64,000 nucleotides of DNA from Epiperipatus broadwayi (Eukaryota > Onychophora > Udeonychophora > Euonychophora > Peripatidae): positions 1,807,478-1,871,477 of the forward strand of contig JAQFVV010006238.1 of NCBI GenBank assembly GCA_028023455.1, written 5' to 3'. The translations under genes and the position numbers were made by a program. The notes under the pieces were generated by a model. It ran no database searches. It was given only the letters and a program-made list of their open reading frames with translations, and was not told the origin of the DNA. Of this stretch, positions 49,198 to 58,749 are shown in pieces (positions within the stretch are counted from its first letter, which is position 1; every line of letters starts with the position of its first letter).

Positions 49198-49567
49198 TAT
49201 GTTGGACTGTTTCAATCATCTATCAGTAAATGTTAAATGTACAGAAAATTTTAAACTTTATTTAAACTTGTCAAATAAAAACAACTTGTTAGTAATAACA
49301 CACAAATAGACAACACAGGTTAGTAATGACACAACGTTCCAAGTAGGATTATTTTCCACTTTGGTGTCAAACTTGCATCTTTAGATCCTGGAATATCGAA
49401 TTTAAGGCAAAGGCTTTAACCAACTACTCCAAACATTGTATCATTTCTAATCTGTGTTGTCTATTTGTGTATTATTACTAACCAGTTGTTTGTATATGAA
49501 AAGTTTAAATAAAGTTTACAATTTTCTATACATTCAACTTTACTGAAGGAAATCGTCCAACAAAATG
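49198..49567. mobile_element. 370-bp fold-back element, ~125-bp arms
   Basis: The left arm 49198-49324 and right arm 49447-49567 are inverted copies sharing GAAAATTTTAAACTTTATTT-type sequence, AAACAACT and CACAAATAGACAACACAG. The ~122-base centre carries a minus-strand tRNA-like string (TAGTTGGTTAAAGCC with TTCGATATTCC, about 49375-49435). There is no protein frame. Confidence 0.82.
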
Positions 49568-49569
49568 TT

Positions 49570-50370
49570 TCATTTCTCTTTAACTCTATATTATTAAAAC
49601 ACGCGCACACACACACATTATCAGTTAAAATGAACCTAGAAATTAATTAAATGCAAAGGAATGAAAAAACTGCAAGAACCCCTGCCACTTCTCTAGATAA
49701 CATAGCAACATTTACAACAAAAGATGGTATCGTACGCTATTAAACTGCTTCTAGTGATAAGAAATGCCAATTATTGCTAAGAAATCTTAGAATCTGTTTT
49801 AATTCAAAACACAGGTTATCTTCTTCAGGCAAGAAATGTGATAAAAATCTCAGAGCTCCTAATTGCTTTCTTACAGGCTAATTCTCACTATCTCATCAAG
49901 TTTTATTAAATTTTTTAATAATATAAATATCAATTTTGTTTATCAGTTGTTTATAAAATTAATCAGATTCATTTCATTAAAAAAAAAAAAAAAAGACAAG
50001 GAAATGAGTGAATATGTTTGATATATTGCTTATCTCTCTCTCTCTCTCATTTTTTTTTTTTTTTTTAACTGATGAAAGATATATCGCAAATATAATATAT
50101 ATCAGAAAATACTTTTAGTTCTGTATAAATATGTAGTAAAAGTAAATAGTTAATGGTTATCTTTTAAAAACAGTCTATTCAAAAAAAAAAAAAAAAAGAA
50201 TTTTAAACTAAATGCGTTCTTGACAGATCACTTATAAAAATGGAATTCGTCTTAACATTTGAATTCTCCGTCCTCATAGCTGTTAATATTAAAAAATGGC
50301 AGGCGTGTGTTATATATATCAAAATCTTTACCTTACTCATTTTGAAATTTTCAATATGCTGATAAATAAA
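49570..50370. other. AT-rich stretch with simple repeats
   Basis: This holds CA and CT dinucleotide runs (49600-49618; 50034-50047) and long A or T runs (49980-49994; 50050-50066; 50182-50197). No gene is seen. Confidence 0.45.
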
Positions 50371-50374
50371 TAAA

Positions 50375-50510
50375 CAAATGCTTTATTCTCGAGAGTTCAT
50401 AAGAAATTTGAGCACTGGAAGTGACAGCTAAACTATTTATTATTCATGGGCCTTTAGGCTCCAGAGATTACCCTCACTCTATCACTGCATTAACCCATGC
50501 TGAGTAACAT
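50375..50510 (-). repeat. tRNA-derived SINE
   Basis: The plus strand shows GAGAGTTCATAAGAAATTTG and GAGCACTGGAAGTGACAGCT. The minus-strand head reads GGGTTAATGCAGTGATAGAG. It belongs to the same family as 20745-20860. Confidence 0.65.
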
Positions 50511-50670
50511 GTTGATGATTTTTCTATAATTTCTAATTTAAAAAATAACTTCTACAGCAGTGATACCATCTAGAATACACAATCCTCTAGAAATACGAAT
50601 CAAAAAATTTAGATGTGCACACCAAAAATTGGATATCGATGGAGAGAACAAATATAGCTTAACTAACTAA

Positions 50671-50850
50671 ATTGTTGCAATTCGATTTACAAGTGTCAAA
50701 CTTATTCCGCTCATAACTTTGACACTATTCACTCTAGAAAAATACAATAATGAGTATTACTAATTATTTGAATCTAGCCCAGAGATAAACTTTAAACCTC
50801 AGTCAAAGATTAATATATCTGATTTTTTAATTAAACACAAACACACATGG
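50671..50850 (+). repeat. dispersed repeat, copy B
   Basis: This is the counterpart of 20251-20446, with the same order of blocks and the same orientation. It again lies within a few hundred bases of a SINE, which may mean that the two are parts of one longer repeat. Confidence 0.65.
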
Positions 50851-50929
50851 GATTATACATGCTTCTCTTTCCTATGTGTAATATTTTTTAATTATTGTAA
50901 TTAAAAGTATGAAGATTTGCTATCTTATT

Positions 50930-51112
50930 ATAAACTGAGCATTCATTATATGTATGTGTGGGAGATAATGATCTCGACCAACTGATGAGTACTGGTTCAG
51001 CACAAAATACATATACTGGAAATCATTTATCTTTTTCACATGCGTGTGGTCATGTGTATAGGTTATAGAAGATGGAGTGGATAGCTTGAAAGTCTGAATT
51101 CAAATCCCTTCT
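50930..51112 (+). mobile_element. hammerhead-ribozyme repeat, copy 3
   Basis: Upstream text (TAAACTGAGCATTCATTATA, then GTGTGGGAGAT) matches the start of copy 4 at 52540-52590. After the ribozyme come ATCTTTTTCACATG and GTGGTCATGTG as in copy 1, then a tRNA-like stretch with B box GAATTCAAATCCC (51096-51108). The combination of hammerhead and Pol III-like box recalls the Schistosoma SINE-like ribozyme repeats. Confidence 0.62.
50978..51019 (+). ncRNA. hammerhead motif, partly decayed
   Basis: The CTGATGA core is intact. Stem II is GTACTG-GTT-CAGCAC with one A:C mismatch; GAAA has become AAAA. Stem I (CCAA/CTGG) has a mismatch. These are mostly G-to-A and C-to-T changes from the copy-1 motif, so this is probably inactive. 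Confidence 0.62.
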
Positions 51113-51114
51113 AA

Positions 51115-52095
51115 ATTATATTAAGTTCAGTATAGACAATATACTTGTATTTAAATATTATTGTAATCTGTAATGTATTTTCTTACATTCATTGTATCTT
51201 TTGAGTTTTTGGATATATGTATTCAATATCCGTTTGTCTTCTTATTCATTATCTTTTAATTTCATTATTGGGTTATTCTACTTACAGTTGTAATACATAC
51301 TTTGTTAAATATAAAAGATACAATTCATAGAAATTGTCTGTTCAATAATATGCAAGTAAAAAAAGTTCGATAAACACCGAATTACAGAATACATTTTTAA
51401 TCTTTTAAATTTAACTTAAGAAAAATTTGCTAGTAGTTAGTTAATGTTAAAGTTTCTACATTCTCAACATTGCCACCATTTCCCTCAAATAAACATAGTA
51501 CTAATTATTTCTAATCATTATTAGGTTAGAAATTGTCATCCTATTCCTGTACTGGTTATAAATTTTAAACCTATTAAAGATTAATATATATATATAAACA
51601 CATCCCTCTATTGCCATGAGTAGTATCTTTTATAGATTTAGTTTGGACTATCATCAGTGGAATATAAGAATCAGTTTAAAATTAATGGGGCAGACTTACA
51701 AGTTGAGGTAGAGCTCAATAGATCTGCCGCATAACTAAGAAGCGCCTTTGTGGAAGGTAATTTTCAGCCCTCCCCTTCATTCTATGAAATAAAATTTGTA
51801 AAGACATTTTTTTCCAGCGCTTTCCCAAAAAGAATTTAAAAATATAGCTTTAGTCATTTAACGTGTTCGATAAATACCATACATGTTTTATTCATTTATT
51901 TCTATAAAATAAACATGAAGAATAAAACACATGCTAAAATAAAACATATTAAATGTTTAAAAAAATGTTTTTTAAACAATAATTAAATAATACCTTAAAA
52001 CAAAAATAATTAATTAACCTATTCAGTGTATTCATGTTTTCTATATAAGTAACTAGACGGATTTGAACTTAAGATTTTTCAGCTATTCCTCTATT
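51115..52095. other. AT-rich stretch without recognisable genes
   Basis: No coding frame. Near 51550-51590 a short match to the dispersed repeat at 20251-20446 occurs (AAATTTTAAACCTATTAAAG). Confidence 0.35.
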
Positions 52096-52099
52096 TTAT

Positions 52100-52795
52100 C
52101 TCAAACAATTCAACACACATGATGTATGTGGTCATGGGTGTCAGTTGCTTGCGATGAAGCAGAAGACGAATATAGACTAAAAAATATCAAGTTCAAATTC
52201 CTCTAGTACTTAAATATTTATTTAGGAAATTTGAAATTTTTTTTTATCAAAAGTTTAAGTTCGAATCCCTTATATATTACATATATATCTGTATGTGCTG
52301 GTGTAAGCCTGTACAGTGTATTAATTTACATATTGAAACAAAGTGCGTTAAAGGTCTACGCATCCCTCGCATATGTATGTAAAATGGATTATTCTCCTGT
52401 ACATAAGGGGTTAGAATGACTAACGTCAACATGGGTAGGATGACAACCTTGGCACTAACGAGGGCTTTGAACATTCTCTCATCAGATTTTCAATGAAATG
52501 GAAGGCTGAAGAATTGTGAATTGGAGTAGTTTGGCTATCTTAATATAAAGTTGAGCACTGATTGTATATATGTGTGGAGATGGTAATCTGGACCAACTGA
52601 CGAATGCTGGTTTAGCACGAAATACGTATATTGGTGATTATTTATCTTTTCAACATGTGTGTGATCAGGTGGGTCTGCAATATGAAATGGCCTGGAGAGT
52701 TGAGGATTATGTGAAAATCTGAGTTCGAATGGCTTTACATATTACATATATATTTGTATGCGCAGGTGTAAGCCTGTACAGTGTATTAATTTACA
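52100..52795 (+). mobile_element. hammerhead-ribozyme repeat, copy 4, partial tandem dimer
   Basis: An ~80-base segment at 52251-52330 is repeated at 52716-52795, offset 465 bases; both contain GGTGTAAGCCTGTACAGTGT and TATTACATATATAT. Each is preceded by a B-box-like string (AAGTTCGAATCCC near 52257-52269; GAGTTCGAATGGC at 52721-52733). A third B-box-like GTTCAAATTC lies at 52191. One hammerhead lies between the two segments. Tandem units of a few hundred bases, one hammerhead per unit, is the expected layout for a retrozyme-like element. Confidence 0.65.
52592..52635 (+). ncRNA. hammerhead ribozyme motif with matching stems
   Basis: Stem I ACCAA (52592-52596) pairs with TTGGT (52631-52635). 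Core CTGACGA, stem II ATGCTG-GTT-TAGCAC (one mismatched pair at its base), GAAA and a stem III of TAC/GTA complete a type I hammerhead ending UA before the predicted cleavage site. All invariant core bases are present. Confidence 0.7.
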
Positions 52796-52799
52796 AAAG

Positions 52800-54000
52800 T
52801 TTTTATATTATTTTTTAGACAATTCTGTGAAAATTCTAGTACAGATATAAGTATCTGCAAATAAGACAATTTTGCACTGCTCCCCTCCCCTTCTTGGGCC
52901 AGTTCCGATATTATATAAGTAATTAGATAATATGTTACTTACTTCTGATCTCCACCCTGTTCACTTGTTTGTTTGAAAACCCATTGAAAATCTCTGTATA
53001 TAAACTTATTCCTGTTTATTATCAAAATTATATTCCTTCAATGATAAAATATTTACACTATTATTTAATTTTTTATGTAGTATTGTCCATAATTAGTAAC
53101 TATAATTTTATAATGTGTATAATCCTATATTTTTAAATTTTCATACTTACATTGTTCACTGATCACATAACTTTAATATTTTATTAGACCAGCCAAAACT
53201 CTTGCATCCCATTCACACCTTCTTGTTAAAATGTTTTTTGTTTTAAATATCCTTTCGTTATTTTTCAGCCCATTCGCACTTTCTTGTTAAAACATTCTTT
53301 GTTTTTTCATTATTTAATTCACAGAAAACTTGTTTACATTTTCTTGCAAAATTTTATTTCTAAACACATTTAATAACTAAATTATATTATTTACTTTATC
53401 ATGTACTTTGACAATTATGTATTTAGCCAGGGAAAAAAATTAAATTTTCTTGGATTGCTTATTCACTACATTTTTAGAAGTCATTAAAGCTCCTTGCATT
53501 TTATTTTGTTTATTCATAGGTTATATCATGAAATTTGTGAATTAAATATTCTATTTTGCTTAGATTTGCATCATAGTGTGGATTATGGATCAAGTATGAG
53601 TTTTTAGCTAGAGAACAAGTAAAAAGTTAATACTGCATTTGTAAGATTTTAAAAAAAAGATAATATCGTTATTAAAAATAGGAACATGTAAAAAGATAAT
53701 ACGAGACAATAATAACGTATATAAATAATAATATTAAAAAAATGTTGGCATAATACAGCATCGAACCCAGATCTAATATTTCTGGGGCAGACACTCCATG
53801 AGTATTCCCAAGTGAATAACACATTTAAAACTTGTAAAACATTATTGATAAAAAATAATGTCATTCCCGAAAGTGACAATCTAAGCAGATCGTTCAACAT
53901 TAAATTACTAAATTATTATAGTTTTGAAACTTTTTTTTACTTACTGAGAGGTGGAAATGATCAGGTAAGCATTTATATTTTGTGTTTATTAATTAAAACT
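52800..54000. other. AT-rich stretch with a short tandem duplication
   Basis: At 53209-53305 a ~60-bp unit containing CCCATTC(A/G)CAC and TTCTTGTTAAAA occurs twice with divergence. The open frames at 53649-53900 and 53812-54012 overlap on opposite strands and have no recognised domain. Confidence 0.4.
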
Positions 54001-54004
54001 CAGA

Positions 54005-55699
54005 ATGGATAAGGCATTTAATTTTCCTGATCAGGAAATACCGAAACCTAACAGAATTATGAGGTCTCATAGCAACCATAACGTTAGAAAAGTATTTGAT
54101 ATGTTTTAACACGAGCCCTCAAAACGAAACAATAGTAAATACTTCCAGTAAAACCAATCAAGCCAACTTCTTCCGTAACGAAACCTTGTTAAGTCAAATG
54201 ATCAACAAAGAATTAACATTACAAGTTTCCTTTGGACATATAAATAAAAATGCAAAGCCTCAATCGCTTTCTGACAACGTTACATTGTCACAACAAAGTA
54301 GACAAAAAAATATAAACACGTTTCCCAATGTGATAAACCGTGATCGAAGTTACAGTCAAGCAATAAGCATACAAAAATCTTATTTACTAGAATTCCCAAG
54401 TCTTAAACCCAATTCCGACATAGAAAGTTTACAGTTCTGTAATAACACAACGTTAAACCATAATATAAGTTTTAACAGTCAATTACAAAATACATTAAGT
54501 CCAACAATTCAGGCAAGCGATCAATCATATGCAACAGCACTTAGCAAAAACAAAGTAAAACTACAAGTATAATAACAGGTGAATCTACCACACAATCAAA
54601 CATCCTCGATTTTATGGGATATGAATATTTCAACAATAATGAACATAGACCTCTAGCATTTCCACAAAACTCACAAACCACCATGAATAATTATCATGAG
54701 ATAAGCCAGGAATTCAATTCCAGAATACCTCCACTTTTGTTCAACTCTTTCTTACATTACCATAGTGATCTTACTTTGATATTAACCACTTCTAATGATT
54801 ATTGCAACTTGTTCACATTCCCTACAGATGACTTTTTTGAGCTCATCAAAAGTCAACAATTAACTGATTCAGTAAAGAGAATATATCACCATCCGAACAA
54901 AAGACATTTAGTAATAGTTTTTTACAATATATTACAAAAAGAACAATTTAAAAGAAACCAATTTTACCTCAAAAATAGATATCTCATAAAGATAGACATG
55001 AACAAACCCAGAATTATTCATGGATTAGCACGAAATTGCTATTTAAATTTTAATCAAAATGACCTCCAACGACTTCTAGCTAAATTTGGAAATATCACAA
55101 ATTTCAAATTCATAACAGAAAAGAGAGCAGGCATTGAACTGCCCTCAAACAGTGCAGCCTTCTAACGACTTCTAGCTAAATTTGGAAATATCACAAATTT
55201 CAAATTCATAACAGAAAAGAGAGCAGGCATTGAACTGCCCTCAAACAGTGCAGCCTTCTCACTTAAACTAAACTTAGATTATTCTCCACTAGACATTCCG
55301 GTTATACTAGATGAGGCAAAACTTCCAATTTTCATCTCAATTTGAGGTGTGCAGCCTCAGTGTTTCAGCTGTGGGGAATGTACTCACCTTCTAAAGGCAT
55401 ATCCAAAAGGAACATGTGCTCACAGCAATTTAAAGATGTCCAGAAATCATAAATGTCCACAAAAAACATTAAACCCTCAATTCACTTCAATTCAACAGAC
55501 AACTAATACAAGTGATAATGAACAAAATCAAGTCACTGAAGACAGTATTGAAATCTTGCAAACATTAACAGATGCCATAACAAGAGAAAACAAAAGAAGG
55601 CTGTGTGAACAGTATTACATTACAACATATACACACAGCTTCCGAAAAACATTCAACAACTGGATCAAAACAGGAAATAGAAACACAGACACATTGTAA
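54005..55699 (+). pseudogene. Tx1/L1-type LINE ORF1, broken
   Basis: This is the nucleic-acid-binding ORF1 protein of a Tx1/L1-like LINE, which coats the RNA in the ribonucleoprotein. It starts at the ATG at 54005 (MDKAFNFPDQEIPK). The frame slips at a T run near 54103 and again near 54550-54570, then resumes as LDFMGYEYFNNNE. An RRM-like region follows (IPTDDFFELIKSQ, HLVIVFYNIL, then LQRLLAKFGNITNFKFI). A perfect 96-bp tandem duplication at 55068-55259 puts an in-frame TAA at 55162. A TGA lies at 55343. The zinc knuckle CFSCGECTHLLKAY has Tyr where the last Cys of CX2CX4HX4C should be. Base use is clearly less AT-extreme than the surroundings. Confidence 0.8.
55068..55259 (+). repeat. perfect 96-bp tandem duplication
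   Basis: 55068-55163 and 55164-55259 are identical. The unit is 32 codons, so the frame is kept, but the junction turns CAA into TAA, stopping ORF1 right after the first copy. Confidence 0.97.
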
Positions 55700-56545
55700 C
55701 AGTCAGAAAACGTGTGGCTCATAAACATAATGCAGAATTCGATCACCACACAGAACAGCAGCACCATCGAGGTAGCGAAGCCACCCGTGGTACTGAGTTC
55801 AAACATAGTTTATCGGTTCCACAATACAATCCACGAATCAACGCATCTGATGTGACATTAGTAAATATTTCTTTAGGCATGGTGGTCAGGGATATGCAAG
55901 AGATTCATGATTTTATTTTTGAGTTAGCCAATAATCAAACTGATATTAGTTAAACAGACGTATTTATATAATTGAGGAAATATAATATAGAATGGGTATC
56001 GAATAAATGAAACGTAACTGCAGACATATAGTTTAAAATTATTTATTAATACATTTTAATAAAACCATCATTTACTAATAATATTTTGTGGATCCAAAGC
56101 TTTAGTAGCGGGATTTGCGACATGATTATATTTTAAAGAATACATTATTTATTTAGACATTATTTTATATTGAGGACTTCAGTAGCGGTATTTCCGATAC
56201 TGTAATGTTTACAAAAGGAATTCACTTATTTGAAGGCGTAATCTAGCTACCTAAAATTCTCGAGTAAGTATTTCTAATGCATGCCTGGAGGGATTTATAT
56301 CTTTGCAATGCAAGAGTCTAAAGTAAGATTTAAGAGTAGCAGCGGACATATATTTATTTAATTAAAATATTTATTTTATGACTAAGGGCAAACATTTATT
56401 TGAGAGTGAATTATGAAGATAATGCAGGGGGGGGGGGATATATGAAAAAAAAAATTTATGAAAGGGAATATGTGGTACTTTTAAAGAGGGGATGTAGGGT
56501 GGGAGTGTATAAAAACAACACCGCTGAGAATGTTTTTATGATAGT

Positions 56546-56572
56546 GGGGGGGGGTTTTCCCTTTCCCCCCCC
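56546..56572. other. G9/C8 hairpin
   Basis: Nine G (56546-56554), a 10-base pyrimidine-rich loop and eight C (56565-56572) can form a perfect G:C stem, exceptional in this AT-rich window. Confidence 0.85.
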
Positions 56573-56628
56573 GGAGAAGGGGAGTCTCACATAAAAAAAA
56601 GGAAAGGAGGGGGGTGTGGTGTGTGGTT

Positions 56629-56659
56629 GGGTGGGTGTGGGGGGTGGGTGGGGTTGGGG
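56629..56659 (+). other. G-quadruplex-forming sequence
   Basis: Six runs of three or more G separated by one to three bases (GGGTGGGTG, then GGGGGG, GGG, GGGG and GGGG) satisfy the usual four-run quadruplex pattern on the plus strand. Confidence 0.85.
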
Positions 56660-58229
56660 ATTTCAGTCCTGAAGAATCCGGAAATTTCATGGCGGAATGG
56701 GTCATCGCATCTATAAAATGTAACAGATGTATAATGTATAAACGATTATGATAAGATTTAAATAGATTTCTAACTCGGCCCTACATTATCAACATTTACT
56801 AAAGAACGTTGGCAACTCTCAAAGAAATGTAATTTGATGGAATAATTCATTAAGATTTAATAAATACAAAACATATCTAAACTGGGAATGATTACAACTA
56901 ATATGCCAGCCATTTGCGAAGTAGTAGACCCTGCATTACAATAAATGATGCATTGAATGCGTGTCGATTTATATGAAAGTTAAGTTATTTATGAAAGTAA
57001 ATATTAATGAAAATTTGACACACATTCACTGTTTCAAGCGATCATAGATTTAAACTTTGAAAATATAGACAATTATGGGCATGCAATAATTAAATAATAA
57101 ATATAGATAAAATGTAGATTTGAGAAATATGCCCCAAGAAAGATAGAGTGAGGTAAGCTAGATTATTAGAGAAATTTACACATTAAATTAATTATTCAAT
57201 TTTAGTTATACAAATGATAGTTTTTACATTTTATAATTTAGATAGAGATGTGAAAAAGCATATTATTAGAGTACTCTAGAGTTTGAACACAGACAGGTAC
57301 CTGTTTTATAAGAAGTTTTCTGAGTCCATTAGTTTAGCAGCAAAAAGTTCACGAGTGGCAATTCTTTCTTGTATTTTGATATTTCATTTACTTTCACAGC
57401 AGCAGCAGCTTTCTCATTTATTTCAGGCAGCAGATCTTCATGGTGAATTTATGATGGGCAATGGAAAGTTCGGCATCCGATAGGCCATCTCCCAATGGAG
57501 AATAATCTAGGTGCTTTTACTCGGTCATACCTTGGCAGGAACAATTTATTTTTATATTTTGGAGACTCTCAGTGATTGAGAGCAGAGCTAAAGTTTAAGT
57601 GAATGTCTCCAGAAAGTCTAAGATGGCCTCTTTTCTTATCTTGATCTTTCACATTTTTGTTAAGGTATTTTTAGGTTATACTTAATCTGCCCTGAGGATA
57701 ATCAATGCATTTTGTTGGTCTTAATTAAAGAAAGCTGCCATTCTATTGTTTACATTTTACATTTACTAATTACATTTTGGGGAATTTTTCTTTAATTAAT
57801 CTATTATCTATCACTGACCGATGCTTTTAAATTCCAAAGACAAAAAGGAAACATAAGATTATTTTAACTTTTAAATTGAATATTACATCAGATTTTTTTA
57901 GAATTATTATTAAACGAAATTTAAACAAAGCAAAAAATACGAACTTTATAATCCAAAATAAATGATTAAAATTATACAAAATTATATAACTAAAAGAAAT
58001 CTAAATTATATTATTTTATCCCCATTTATTGCCTTTAATTTGAGATCGAAATGTGTGAGTGTTTATGCTGAATTCTATATATATTTATACATTTTTAATA
58101 TTGTTACACACACAATTCGATACCAAAAAGTTTAAATTTGGGCGGGATAGACCGGTCAGTGAGAGATGACAGAAAAAGGTGAAACTTAAGATTCGAATAC
58201 GAATCTTATTGTTTCAACATCAAGTATAA

Positions 58230-58749
58230 CAAACAATAATTAAGCAACAAATATTAATACAATCATCTCTACAAACTAATCCGAAAGGTCAAATAATACC
58301 GAATAACAAAAGGAAAACACAAGATTCTTCTGAATCACAGCATGAAGAAACAACCAACTCAACTGCAGAATGTGATCTTGATATCAACTACTCTGAAAAC
58401 TCTTCAAACAAAGCATCCAAAGATAGAAGTAGGCAAGAAAAGAAGAGAACAAGAAGAAATAAGTCTCAGAACAGCTCAACAGAGAACATATCACAATCAC
58501 AACCCCAAAAACAAAAGGCACCAAACAAACCTACAAGCAAAAAAAAAACAACAAAAAAAATCTACAGATTCACTAAGTACAGCATCTCAAAAAGATAACA
58601 TGGTTAACTCAAATACAAATTCTCAAAACAAAGCACTAGATCAAGGTCAAACAATAACAACAGTAACAAATTGGAATATTCTGAGTCAAACAGCACAAGT
58701 ACTCGAGGATCAACTAATCTCATTGGATGATGAGTTCTCAGAAGAATAA
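58230..58749 (+). pseudogene. Tx1/L1-type LINE ORF1 C-terminal tail
   Basis: A polar Ser/Gln/Lys/Glu-rich tail begins QTIIKQQI and continues KRKTQDSSESQHEETTNS. It shifts frame in the long A runs near 58540-58560 and continues STDSLSTASQKDN to an acidic end (SLDDEFSEE) at 58749. The ATG of ORF2 at 58727 overlaps this end by 23 bases, a normal ORF1/ORF2 arrangement for L1-like elements. A 135-residue open frame from 58342 mixes the wrong frame first, so its ATG is not the true start. Confidence 0.65.

Larger units (their letters stand above)
55666..58229. other. block interposed within the Tx1-like element
   Basis: ORF1-like sequence stops near 55700 and ORF1-tail-like sequence resumes near 58230. 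Between them lies an open frame at 55666-55953 (VTVRKRVAHKHNAEF to ELANNQTDIS) that I do not recognise, and two copies of TAGCGG(G/T)ATTT (about 56106 and 56183). A G-rich patch lies at 56425-56660, followed by AT-rich DNA with a frame at 57283-57483 of unknown nature. A perfect hairpin AAGATTCGAATACGAATCTT lies at 58188-58207. This could be an inserted element, a LINE 5' UTR between two copies, or a rearrangement. I see no terminal repeat that settles it. Confidence 0.5.

Noticed and set aside
50064-50105. CTGATGA followed by AAGATATATCG
   Set aside because: AT-rich hairpin by chance; GAAA and stem I are absent.
57283-57483. 66-residue frame with a Gln run
   Set aside because: CAG repeats inflate the frame; no known domain and no supporting context.
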